Shown here: one piece after another, positions 1-6,147 of the stretch
Position numbering within the stretch: position 1 is the stretch's first letter
How the letters are laid out: each line of letters begins with the position of its first letter
IMG/VR virus record: IMGVR_UViG_3300013132_000173
Location: 1 to 30,571 of that record
Source of the DNA: a virus
Length of the DNA: 30,571 nucleotides
Reading direction: 5' to 3' (one strand)
Made by a program: the position numbers and the translations under genes
The notes under the pieces: generated by a model
Databases searched by the model: none
What the model saw: only the letters and a program-made list of their open reading frames with translations
Told to the model about the DNA's origin: nothing

Positions 1-534
1 ATATCGGATGGAAAGTGGAGCACCTTCATCGAGCGCAAGATCAGTGCACTCAGTGAGCCGTTAAGGACGGCTGCCAGGTATGGCTTGGTGACCAGGGACA
101 CGGCCCTATTCCAGGGCCTCGCTCGTGCGGTCCAGTACGGTGATTTCGTCGCCAAGGCGGTACTCTATGATGACCTGACCAGTCGTAAAAAGTCGTCGAA
201 GGAGGGCGCCATTGCTACCGTGAATGAGGCGTTCGTAAACTACAACCGTCTCGCGGGTCGCAGCCGTCAGTACCTCGAGAGCATTGGTCTGCTCTGGTTC
301 TACAACTACAAGTTGCGCATCATGAAGGAGGCGGCTTACCTGCTGCGTCATAACCCGCTGAGGGCTTTGCTTGCTGTCTCGGTGCCGTCGTTACCAATGA
401 TCGGGGACATCGGTACACCAGTGAGCGATAACATCGTCGGGATCCTGAACGATGGGAAGCTCGGCTACTCGATCGGGCCCGGCATGGGTATCGGTAGCTG
501 GCAGCTCAACCCCTGGATCAACCTGGCTCGTTGA
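1..534 (+). CDS. Virion-encapsidated RNA polymerase, C-terminal end (partial)
   Basis: The frame is open from base 1 to a TGA at 532-534, so this is the 3' end of a gene that starts outside the window; 177 codons are visible. Segments such as LFQGLARAVQYGDF, VNYNRLAGRSRQYLES and WFYNYKLRIMKEAAYLLRHN resemble the tail of the giant (about 3,500-residue) virion RNA polymerase, gp50 of N4. In that family the polymerase core is central and the C-terminal part is needed for packaging into the virion and passage into the cell; the end seen here belongs to that part and has no catalytic residues. It is one of only two plus-strand genes in the window, in keeping with the late strand of N4 opposing the early/middle strand. 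The ATG at 85 is internal, not a start. The family call is from memory of N4-like sequences, with good confidence given the surrounding N4 gene set. Confidence 0.85.
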   Translation: MSDGKWSTFIERKISALSEPLRTAARYGLVTRDTALFQGLARAVQYGDFVAKAVLYDDLTSRKKSSKEGAIATVNEAFVNYNRLAGRSRQYLESIGLLWFYNYKLRIMKEAAYLLRHNPLRALLAVSVPSLPMIGDIGTPVSDNIVGILNDGKLGYSIGPGMGIGSWQLNPWINLAR

Positions 535-556
535 CGCTGGGGTCCTCATCAGGCTA

Positions 557-586
557 CACCAGTCCCTATTGCGATGGGGACTGGTG
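557..586 (+). other. Strong hairpin after vRNAP gene
   Basis: CACCAGTCCC (557-566) pairs perfectly with GGGACTGGTG (577-586) around a 10-nt loop. It lies 23 nt after the vRNAP stop and contains the ATG at 574. No T-run follows, so it is not a clear intrinsic terminator. It may be an RNA processing or stability structure, or may hide the ribosome-binding site of the next gene. Confidence 0.5.
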
Positions 587-588
587 CT

Positions 589-786
589 ATGTCGATGTTG
601 AAGCAGATCATGACCGGGGTCTTTATTTTCTTGGCCTTTGGGGTTGTTTTGACACTGGATAAGCCTGATGCAGGTGGCAAAGTAGTCAGCTCCCTGGCCA
701 GGATGTCCCCTATCATCCTGATCGTCCTAGTGCTCTATTTGGTGGTGAGCGGGGTCAGGAAGATACTCAAGCGCCTCCAAGGTTAG
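589..786 (+). CDS. Small two-helix membrane protein
   Basis: A 65-residue protein if it starts at ATG 589; ATGs also exist at 574 and 595. I prefer 589 because a GGGGA stretch lies about 8 nt upstream, while 574 sits in the loop of the 557-586 hairpin and has no purine-rich stretch before it. Two hydrophobic segments are visible, roughly residues 5-22 (MTGVFIFLAFGVVLTL) and 40-54 (SPIILIVLVLYLVVSG), followed by a basic tail (RKILKRLQ). It follows the vRNAP gene on the late strand, where N4 has small genes of unknown role (46-49). Function is unknown; a holin-like role is possible for any small two-helix phage protein, but nothing here shows it. Its stop interleaves with that of the opposing gene at 783. 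Confidence 0.55.
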   Translation: MSMLKQIMTGVFIFLAFGVVLTLDKPDAGGKVVSSLARMSPIILIVLVLYLVVSGVRKILKRLQG

Positions 787-799
787 CCATCGGCTAGCC
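781..799. other. Hairpin at convergent gene junction
   Basis: GGTTAGCC (781-788) pairs with GGCTAGCC (792-799) around a 3-nt loop, with one G-T wobble. It covers the stop codons of both converging genes: TAG at 784-786 on plus and TAA at 785-783 on minus. No T-run flanks it on either strand. It could act as a pause or processing site where the two transcription units meet. Confidence 0.4.
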
Positions 800-1055
800 C
801 CAGCACGCAATAACCCGGCTCGATGCCGAATTGTCCGCCTTGCAGCAGGTACGTGATCCGCTTGCGGAGTTTCACGGCGCTGAACATGCCCGGCTCTGTG
901 ATGTAGTAGCGCCCCTCGTCGTCGTCCCACTTCTCAAGGATGAGGATATCCCCGGTCTGGAACGCGCGGTCGTTCTTTCGCACCTCGAACGTCTTTCGAC
1001 CGTCGGCCACGGCATCCCAGTACCGCGCCAGAGTCTTCAGCGTGTGTTCACTCAT
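783..1055 (-). CDS. DUF3850-like (ASCH/PUA-type) protein
   Basis: A 90-residue protein. The pattern HTLKTLARYWDAVADGRKTFEVRKNDRAFQ, then GDILILEKW, then RITYLLQGGQFGIEPGYCVLGL, matches the DUF3850 family, small proteins with an ASCH-like RNA-binding fold common in phages and mobile elements. The molecular role of the family is not established. The ATG at 1055 is preceded by GAGGCAAAGG, a good ribosome-binding site, and overlaps the end of the upstream gene by 8 nt, so translation is probably coupled. It is the last gene of the minus-strand block before the convergent junction. Length is typical of the family. Confidence 0.75.
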   Translation of the reverse strand: MSEHTLKTLARYWDAVADGRKTFEVRKNDRAFQTGDILILEKWDDDEGRYYITEPGMFSAVKLRKRITYLLQGGQFGIEPGYCVLGLADG

Positions 1056-1290
1056 CCTTTGCCTCCAGGTCTTCGAGTTCTCCGGGTTTCGGCCACCACA
1101 GGGCGAAGGCCCGTCCAGTCAGCACCCACCATGCCGCGACAACACGGCTACGTGGGCTGTCATATGGAACGCAGACGGCCCGTACTACACGCCCGCTCGG
1201 GAGCCCGGCGATGCTGTTCTTGCTGGGGTAGATGCGCGCAAGGGTGTGAATCCCCCACGGAAGCGGGGTGGTGTTTGCTGTCTCACTCAT
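1048..1290 (-). CDS. Hypothetical protein, 80 aa
   Basis: Not recognised. I take ATG 1290 because GAGGAAAAGG lies directly before it; the frame is open further upstream but without support. The protein has a central basic/aromatic stretch (VVAAWWVLTGRAFALWWPKP) and an acidic end (ELEDLEAKDE). The start overlaps the preceding gene by 8 nt and the end overlaps the next by 8 nt, in a chain of coupled small genes. Confidence 0.6.
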   Translation of the reverse strand: MSETANTTPLPWGIHTLARIYPSKNSIAGLPSGRVVRAVCVPYDSPRSRVVAAWWVLTGRAFALWWPKPGELEDLEAKDE

Positions 1291-1588
1291 CCTTTTCCTC
1301 CAGTGCTGCGCGGGCGCGTTGGATGATAGTATACGCTTCTGCAAGTTCCCGTTTGGCGGCTTCGGCGCGGTTATGCTCATGGATACAGGCGTCATTGGCC
1401 GCGTTCTCGCGAATACGTGCTTTTGCCGCGTAATCTCGCGCCTCGTCCCGTTCCCGCTCCAGCCGCTCGATGGCTGCGGCGGCTGCGTTCATTGCATCAG
1501 TCAAGGCGGGATCGAAGTGCTCAGGTGAACGGTCTCGCTCGGCAGCTTCTCGCCGTAGCAGTGCTACCAGTTCGGTCATCTCGCTCAT
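1283..1588 (-). CDS. Small coiled-coil protein
   Basis: A 101-residue charged, alanine-rich protein. Residues about 30-100 look like one long helix or coiled coil (IERLERERDEARDYAAKA, RAEAAKRELAEAYTIIQ) with alternating charge and no aromatic core. Many phages carry similar short coiled-coil genes next to replication cassettes; function unknown. ATG 1588 overlaps the stop of the upstream gene as ATGA, so translation is coupled. Confidence 0.65.
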   Translation of the reverse strand: MSEMTELVALLRREAAERDRSPEHFDPALTDAMNAAAAAIERLERERDEARDYAAKARIRENAANDACIHEHNRAEAAKRELAEAYTIIQRARAALEEKDE

Positions 1589-1953
1589 GGCTCACTCCCA
1601 TGCCGGGGAGCGGGGCCGAAGTCTTTGAATGCGAAGTCGCGTTCCGCGCCCTTGTCGGCATCGTAGGCTTTCACCAGCCATTGCGGTTCGGGGTGCCAGT
1701 CGGTGGATCCGTACCAGAACGATAACGGAATGATGCACCGAACCGCGAACTCGCCACGGTAGTTGGTATAGCCGATCTCGACCGGAGGCGCGATCTTCCC
1801 GTCTACGCGCGGGTACGCCACCGGCTCCACCTCCCCTTGGACTGGGGAAAGGGTGGGAGCGGCGGCGAGCCACGCACCACAAATGTCCACCGCCATCATG
1901 GACATATTCGCCGCCTCAAGCCCCTTCGCATCTACCTTGTCCATGTCAGTCAT
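1585..1953 (-). CDS. Hypothetical phage protein with WHPEPQW/RDFAFKDF motif
   Basis: A 122-residue protein. ATG 1953 follows AAGGAG, a perfect ribosome-binding site; a second in-frame ATG is at 1944. The C-terminal half (IGYTNYRGEFAVRCIIP, FWYGSTDWHPEPQWLVKAYD, KGAERDFAFKDFGP) resembles a short phage-borne domain seen in many proteobacterial phages and prophages whose function I do not know. The middle encodes APTLSPVQGEVEP from a short palindromic repeat-like insert (1829-1858), while the N-terminal third is ordinary. Coupled to both neighbours by overlaps. Confidence 0.65.
   Translation of the reverse strand: MTDMDKVDAKGLEAANMSMMAVDICGAWLAAAPTLSPVQGEVEPVAYPRVDGKIAPPVEIGYTNYRGEFAVRCIIPLSFWYGSTDWHPEPQWLVKAYDADKGAERDFAFKDFGPAPRHGSEP
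1829..1858. repeat. Short palindromic insert of host type (candidate)
   Basis: The plus strand reads CCTCCCCTTGGACTGGGG then AAAGGGTGGG: an imperfect CCCC...GGGG palindrome with a G-rich flank. This looks like the small GC-rich repeats that recur in many proteobacterial genomes and are sometimes translated as TLSPxxGE-type peptides. Only one copy is in the window, so the call rests on resemblance alone. Confidence 0.3.
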
Positions 1954-2428
1954 GCTCCTTGTGAGAGAGGGCTTCGAGAAAGGCGGCGAGGATGGTAAGG
2001 GCGGGGGTCTGACCGTCCGCGATGTTGGGCATCGGACGCAACGGGCTTTGTTTCGTGACGTGGGCGCGATACTCACCCCGACTGCTATGGTGGCAATGGA
2101 CGCCCCAGCGGTGATTCGGCAGCAGCCGCTCCACCAGAGTCAGGGCAGCATCGAGGCTGCCGGTCAGGCGCGGGAGTTCCGGCTTGCCCCACTCACCATC
2201 GGGAGTGCGCCAGAATGCACCGCTTTCGGTTTCAGGGTCAAATGGGGCGAAGTACCCGCTGCCCTCCCAGTCGTTTACCCAAGCACCGCCCTTCTTCCGG
2301 CGGTGATGGTAGATCAAAGGAGCGGTCCACCCAACCGCCAGCAGAATGTCGTGGTCCAGCAGCCGATCCGGGCCGGTTGCCTCTCGCGTCCTGGTGAGTA
2401 GTTCCGCCAGCTTATCCTTGTCCAACAT
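1946..2428 (-). CDS. Hypothetical phage protein (possible ABA-sandwich type)
   Basis: A 160-residue protein. The pattern GPDRLLDHDILLAVGW near the N-terminus, LTGSLDAALTLVERLLPNHRWGVHCH in the middle and TPALTILAAFLEAL at the C-terminus is typical of a widespread small phage family related in layout to the phage ABA-sandwich domain (DUF2591-like); this link is tentative. No catalytic motif is evident. ATG 2428 overlaps the stop of the upstream gene (TAAATG), with GGAAG 12 nt before it. The downstream gene starts inside its end. Confidence 0.6.
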   Translation of the reverse strand: MLDKDKLAELLTRTREATGPDRLLDHDILLAVGWTAPLIYHHRRKKGGAWVNDWEGSGYFAPFDPETESGAFWRTPDGEWGKPELPRLTGSLDAALTLVERLLPNHRWGVHCHHSSRGEYRAHVTKQSPLRPMPNIADGQTPALTILAAFLEALSHKEHD

Positions 2429-2779
2429 TTAGTTGTCTACTTCCGCGAGCCCGGCAAGCACAGTGCCGATCATCGTATGAGGGCGCTCGACGGCGCGGCC
2501 CATTTCGTTGACCTCGCTACGCCCGGTCGCGGCCAGCAGTTCCTCCACCGTGGCACCATGCTGCAGGGCGATGCTGAGCATGGTGGCGACGTCCTTTGCC
2601 ATGAGCGCGGTGACGAACCGCTGCTGCTGGTAAGGGACGTCGATGAAGATTTCGCCGAGTCGACCGTCAGCGTATCGCCCTATACTGACGATGAAGGTCT
2701 GCTCAACCCCATCGTGGGTCCGATGGGTGACCTCGAAGGTCTCAGTCTCGCGCCTATTAGGCAATCTCTCTCGCGACAT
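2429..2779 (-). CDS. TSCPD-domain-like protein
   Basis: A 116-residue protein starting at ATG 2779; the longer frame upstream has no ribosome-binding site. The segment LPNRRETETFEV, IVSIGRYADGRLGEIFI and MLSIALQHGATVEELLAATGR follows the TSCPD domain that closes many ribonucleotide reductases and also exists as a free-standing protein in phages and alphaproteobacteria. The domain usually carries cysteines; none is evident here. A role in nucleotide metabolism is plausible beside the pyrophosphohydrolase-like gene just upstream, but the free-standing form has no established function. It begins one base after the neighbour's stop. Confidence 0.65.
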   Translation of the reverse strand: MSRERLPNRRETETFEVTHRTHDGVEQTFIVSIGRYADGRLGEIFIDVPYQQQRFVTALMAKDVATMLSIALQHGATVEELLAATGRSEVNEMGRAVERPHTMIGTVLAGLAEVDN

Positions 2780-2780
2780 C

Positions 2781-3170
2781 TCAGCTGCCCGTGCTTTCGT
2801 AAAGCACCCGCTGAATGTCCGGCGCCACCCATCCATCGGGCTTCAGGACCTTGCCGTCGGTACGCTTGGTGACCTTGCCGGTTTCCGGATCGATCTTGGC
2901 CATGTTGGACCGATGGACCTCGTCCCAGATGCGATCCAGGGGAATGCCGAACTCGAGAGCTGTACCCACGGCAACATAGATCAGATCGGCCAGACCATCA
3001 GCGACACCGACGAGATCACCGTTGACGATCGCAGCGTCAGTCTCCAGCCACTCCTCCTTGAGGAGTCGCTGCCGCAGAAATGCCCGCTCATGGACAAAGG
3101 TGGGCGTGGAAAGCACCGGATTGTCGGTTGCTTCATGGAAGGCACGAACGTCATTCAGAAGAGTCTTCAT
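2781..3170 (-). CDS. MazG-like/PRA-PH-like nucleotide pyrophosphohydrolase
   Basis: A 129-residue all-alpha protein. LLKEEWLETDAA, then DGLADLIYVAVGTALEFGIPL, then IWDEVHRSNMAK followed by a conserved KxDGKVLKPxGW-type tail, matches the phage phosphoribosyl-ATP pyrophosphohydrolase-like branch of the all-alpha NTP pyrophosphatases. The EExxE-like and ADxxADLIY acidic clusters are the usual Mg2+ site. Such enzymes hydrolyse (d)NTPs to NMP and PPi; the substrate cannot be read from sequence. ATG 3170 is preceded by GGAGC. A strong hairpin (3193-3220) lies just upstream. Confidence 0.8.
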   Translation of the reverse strand: MKTLLNDVRAFHEATDNPVLSTPTFVHERAFLRQRLLKEEWLETDAAIVNGDLVGVADGLADLIYVAVGTALEFGIPLDRIWDEVHRSNMAKIDPETGKVTKRTDGKVLKPDGWVAPDIQRVLYESTGS

Positions 3171-3192
3171 GTTTTGCTCCGTTGATTTACAG

Positions 3193-3220
3193 CCGAGAGG
3201 TCCTACGGAGGACCCCTCGG
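3193..3220. other. 12-bp hairpin overlapping gene end
   Basis: CCGAGAGGTCCT (3193-3204) pairs with AGGACCCCTCGG (3209-3220) around a tetraloop, with one wobble. It overlaps the 3' end of the small membrane-protein gene and precedes the pyrophosphohydrolase gene by 22 nt. No T-run follows on the minus strand, so it is more likely a processing or stability hairpin than an intrinsic terminator. Confidence 0.5.
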
Positions 3221-3388
3221 TAGCTTGTGGTCGTGTTGGTCATCTCTGGTGGTGTCGATGATGACCACGTAGGCAATACCGGTGATTATCGAGAAAATGA
3301 TTATCACCGGTAATACGGCAATTATCGCCAATATGGCGAAGATTACTGCCGTTCCCACCGCACCGATGATAAGTGCTCTAAGCCACAT
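3203..3388 (-). CDS. Small hydrophobic membrane protein
   Basis: A 61-residue protein. Residues about 4-47 are almost wholly hydrophobic (ALIIGAVGTAVIFAILAIIA, then VLPVIIIFSIITGIAYVVII), enough for two membrane-spanning helices; the tail is charged and His-rich (DTTRDDQHDHKLPRGPP). Function unknown. The ribosome-binding site before ATG 3388 is weak. The isoleucine-rich stretch is encoded with ATTATC-type sequences (3285, 3300, 3321) like the intergenic motif described elsewhere; here they are probably just codons. Confidence 0.55.
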   Translation of the reverse strand: MWLRALIIGAVGTAVIFAILAIIAVLPVIIIFSIITGIAYVVIIDTTRDDQHDHKLPRGPP

Positions 3389-3403
3389 CGACGCTGTCGG
3401 CCG

Positions 3404-3973
3404 TCAGGCGGTCGGTTTGGACAGGTTCGCGAAGAGAGACTTGGCCTTCGTCGCCGGGTCCACTTCCGGCTCCGGATTGGGAATGACCGGAGCAGACGTC
3501 TCTGTCTGGCCGAAAATGCCGGCCTTCTTGGTCGCCGAGAAGTCCGGGGGGTCGATCTCGAAGGGAGGCTTGCTGTCAGCTGGATCCTGGCGGTCTTCAG
3601 GAGAGGGCGAGATGTTGGGCTTCTCTTCTTCTCCTACGGTCACCCCCGCGGCTTCCAGCACCTCCGACATGGTGGTCGTGTTGACATTGGCTTCCGTTAC
3701 AGTGGTGGCGACGTTGGGTTCTTCGGCCGGTTTGGACTTGTCTGCCCTGGGCTTCCGAGCGGGCTTTTCGGCACTCGTAACGGCAGCGATCGTGCCCGTG
3801 ATGTCGATGATCGCCGTCAGGAGGTTGGTGTCCGCGGTATCATCGGCGAAGTCCACCTCGAAAGTGGCGTCGGCTGGGACCTCGGTACGTGTCTTGATGA
3901 ACTCGATCGCCGCGGTCTTGAGCTCATCCTGGCTCAGTACGATCTGCGTCGAGATCTTGGTAGAGATCTGCAT
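3404..3973 (-). CDS. Acidic, low-complexity protein with SSB-like tail
   Basis: A 189-residue protein, not recognised. Residues 1-60 look folded (STQIVLSQDELKTAAIEFI, FEVDFADDTADTNLLTAI). The rest is a disordered Pro/Glu/Thr/Lys-rich linker ending in ATKAKSLFANLSKPTA. The ending recalls that of the SSB gene in the same block (AAKATTSLFSA), which may mean a shared docking tail. It lies next to the RuvC-like and SSB genes, suggesting a role near the replication fork, but this is inference from position. Start at ATG 3973; ribosome-binding site weak. Confidence 0.6.
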   Translation of the reverse strand: MQISTKISTQIVLSQDELKTAAIEFIKTRTEVPADATFEVDFADDTADTNLLTAIIDITGTIAAVTSAEKPARKPRADKSKPAEEPNVATTVTEANVNTTTMSEVLEAAGVTVGEEEKPNISPSPEDRQDPADSKPPFEIDPPDFSATKKAGIFGQTETSAPVIPNPEPEVDPATKAKSLFANLSKPTA

Positions 3974-3979
3974 GTGTGG

Positions 3980-4534
3980 TTACATCTCTTTGAAAAGTCG
4001 CATCAGGTTCTGGAACATAGGCGTTCGAACGCCCGAGTGGATGGCGGCAATAGCGTCAGCCATATGTTCCGCTTTATCGAGGATTTTCCCCTTTTGCACG
4101 GGGAAATTCGCCTCCGGGTATAGTTCGTAGGCCCTCGAAATCATTTGTCTCTTGGTAGCTGTGGAGCTGCCCGTGAAGACCTTCTTTGTTTCAGAGGCGG
4201 TTACCTCGATCAGTGGAATTTCGAGAGCAAGGACGGAGCCAAGGATCCCAACGCATATCCCGTAACTGGCCATCGCCCTTGCTGACTGTGAGCCCACGGG
4301 CACCTCGACGAAGATTGCCTTCGCCTTGCGTGCTGCCAGCATCACAGGAGCGGCAAGCTGCTCTGCTCGATGCAGATCGTTGGAGTTTACCCGCACCTGC
4401 TTGCCTTCCAGACCCATTGGCTGGATCAAGGAAAGGCGCGGGGTAGAGAGTATTCCGGTCCGGAGGCACAACTCCGCCTCGGCAAGACCCCAGTTTGTGA
4501 GGCTCGGATCCATACCGAGGACGGAGATCAGCAT
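3980..4534 (-). CDS. RuvC-like Holliday junction resolvase
   Basis: A 184-residue protein starting at ATG 4534; the frame is open upstream but that part is proline/arginine-rich and unlike the family. Residues 5-17 (VLGMDPSLTNWGL) are the RuvC/RNase H-like first strand with the catalytic Asp at 9. IFVEVPVGSQSARAM carries the second acidic residue (Glu 77), and DKAEHMADAIAA gives His 157 and Asp 160 near the C-terminus. These form the metal site of RuvC nucleases, which cut four-way DNA junctions. Homologues occur in many N4-like phages beside SSB, where they are thought to resolve replication or recombination intermediates. The gene begins 23 nt after the SSB gene. Confidence 0.8.
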   Translation of the reverse strand: MLISVLGMDPSLTNWGLAEAELCLRTGILSTPRLSLIQPMGLEGKQVRVNSNDLHRAEQLAAPVMLAARKAKAIFVEVPVGSQSARAMASYGICVGILGSVLALEIPLIEVTASETKKVFTGSSTATKRQMISRAYELYPEANFPVQKGKILDKAEHMADAIAAIHSGVRTPMFQNLMRLFKEM

Positions 4535-4556
4535 GACGCAGTACCTGACGTGCTGA

Positions 4557-5303
4557 TTAGGCGCTGAAGAGCGAGGTCGTCGCCTTGGCGGCTTCGTTCG
4601 CCTTGGGAGGAGTGCCAGCCGGCCGGCCGGTTTTGCCACCCTGGGCGCTGTTGCCGTCCTTGATGCTGCGGCGATCCTGGGTGTTGCCGGTATTGCGCTC
4701 GACCCAGATGCCGTAGAAGGCCGCCGTCTGGACGCCGCGCTTGGCCTCGACCACGGTCAGATGGGACGGATGGTGGAAGATCTTGTCGGTGACGTTCTCT
4801 TCACGGGTGTCCGCGGTGTCCTCGTACTCGCCGGTCGACGTGTTCTTGGCCTGCTTGTTCTTGAGGTGCTTCTGGATCCCCAGGGTGACTTCACGTCCCA
4901 ACAGATCGACGAGCATCGGAACCGCAGTCGGGACCTCCTTCTTCTGGTCGAAGTCGTAGAGGTTGATCACCTTCTCCTCGGCCGTCTGCTCGGAGAGGGG
5001 CTTGTTGGTGGTGACCAGGCACAGGTCGTCGATGACGGTGAAGCCGGGCATGGCGTACTTCTTGTTGTCCTTGGTGTAGAAGTTCAGGTCATCCTTGTTG
5101 GTGACCCAGAAGGTTTCCCGGTATTCCCCGTCGGGGAATTCCATGACCAGGCTGACGCTCCGAGCCTTGGAGCTCGTCGCCTTGCCGACATAGGCCAGCT
5201 TGATCTTGCCGGTGTAAGCTCCGGACTCACGGACCCGGAAACCGCCAACGCGGTCCTGGTTTTCCTCGAGCCCAGCAGTCGAGACATTTCCGAAAACGTT
5301 CAT
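4557..5303 (-). CDS. Single-stranded DNA-binding protein (N4 gp45-like)
   Basis: A 248-residue protein starting at ATG 5303 after AAGGAA. The N-terminal half (GGFRVRESGAYTGKIKLAYV, SVSLVMEFPDG, TFWVTNKDDLNFY) and the C-terminal low-complexity tail (GGKTGRPAGTPPKANEAAKATT then SLFSA) fit the N4-type SSB, not the bacterial OB-fold SSB. In N4 this protein coats ssDNA for replication, stimulates recombination and opens the hairpin promoters of the virion polymerase; its C-terminus contacts host RNA polymerase for late transcription. Position (last of the core replication genes, before the convergent point) agrees with N4. Identification is from layout and remembered motifs. Confidence 0.85.
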   Translation of the reverse strand: MNVFGNVSTAGLEENQDRVGGFRVRESGAYTGKIKLAYVGKATSSKARSVSLVMEFPDGEYRETFWVTNKDDLNFYTKDNKKYAMPGFTVIDDLCLVTTNKPLSEQTAEEKVINLYDFDQKKEVPTAVPMLVDLLGREVTLGIQKHLKNKQAKNTSTGEYEDTADTREENVTDKIFHHPSHLTVVEAKRGVQTAAFYGIWVERNTGNTQDRRSIKDGNSAQGGKTGRPAGTPPKANEAAKATTSLFSA

Positions 5304-5353
5304 CAAATTTTCCTTGTTGTGAGCGGGTTGAGAGACTTCAGCGAAGATGATCG

Positions 5354-6082
5354 TCAGGCGTAGAATCGCCTGAGATGCTCCAGGAGAAGGTTGGCGTCGT
5401 TGTCCATGTAGGTCTGTTCCCTGGAGAACAGCCCCATGGGGGATCGAATGCGCTCACCGACGGTTTCCTTGGTCGGCCGAGTTTGGAAGACATGCTTGTA
5501 GCCAAGGTCCTTGTCTTCGTCGGTGATGTTCAGAAGCTCGGAATGGTAGGGCTCGAGCTTGTTGATCGGCATCCGCTTGGTGGACACCACGGTCGAGAAA
5601 TAGGCCTCGATGCCATTGTTCTTGAGGGAGCCCTTCACGGGTACCTGGGTCCTCATGGTCATGGCCGCTTCATCGAGCTCGGACTTGGTGTGTCCGAGGA
5701 TGATTACGGGCTTGTTGAAGCGGACGACGTAGTCCTGCATCAGGTTCTTGAAGAACTGGGCGTAAGCTCCCCAGGCCTTCTGGGTATCGTGCTGGCCGAT
5801 GATGTAGACCGACTCGAACATGTCCATGAGGAAGGTCACGGTGTCGATGATGGCTCCGTCCCAGCTGGCCGGATTGTCGATCGCGTGCTGAATAGATCCA
5901 TGAACCTGGTAGGGATCCACGACTTTGGCGCTCTTGAAGCTGTTCTTGAACGGGAGTCGTTTGCCGGCTTCGCAGTTCAGGTACATCCAGCGCTCCTGGT
6001 TCGGAATATTCCGCAGACTCGCGGATTTACCAGAAGACGACTCGCCGGATATCAGCACGAGCTGCGTGTTGATGTCTTCCAT
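5354..6082 (-). CDS. RecA/Sak4-like ATPase (N4 gp44-like)
   Basis: A 242-residue protein. I choose ATG 6082, preceded by GAGGAAA; the in-frame ATG 6106 lies inside the palindrome at 6104-6120 and lacks a ribosome-binding site. Residues 13-20 (GESSSGKS) are a Walker A loop; WDGAIIDTVTFLMD (74-87) is a Walker B-like strand, and KPVIILGHTKSE a further sensor strand of a RecA fold. The family (N4 gp44) sits between SSB and the gp42-like gene in N4-like phages and resembles Sak4-type annealing ATPases, so a role in strand annealing or replication is likely. No DNA-binding motif is clear by eye. Confidence 0.8.
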   Translation of the reverse strand: MEDINTQLVLISGESSSGKSASLRNIPNQERWMYLNCEAGKRLPFKNSFKSAKVVDPYQVHGSIQHAIDNPASWDGAIIDTVTFLMDMFESVYIIGQHDTQKAWGAYAQFFKNLMQDYVVRFNKPVIILGHTKSELDEAAMTMRTQVPVKGSLKNNGIEAYFSTVVSTKRMPINKLEPYHSELLNITDEDKDLGYKHVFQTRPTKETVGERIRSPMGLFSREQTYMDNDANLLLEHLRRFYA

Positions 6083-6103
6083 ATTTTCCTCGATTAACTC
6101 TAT

Positions 6104-6120
6104 CATTATCTGAGATAATG
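6104..6120 (-). promoter_or_regulatory. Palindromic ATTATC/GATAAT site
   Basis: CATTATCTGAGATAATG: perfect 8-bp arms around one base. It lies in the gap between the gp42-like gene and the ATPase gene, 22 nt upstream of the latter's ATG. On the minus strand it reads CAGATAATG. It is one of a family of sites in intergenic gaps of this genome; promoter or operator role inferred. Confidence 0.55.
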
Positions 6121-6147
6121 ACGACCAGAAAAACAGACGGCTCTGAA

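Noticed and set aside
3281-3330. Cluster of ATTATC sequences as regulatory sites
   Set aside because: They encode the isoleucine-rich membrane helix of the 3203-3388 gene and lie within the coding sequence, so codon bias explains them.
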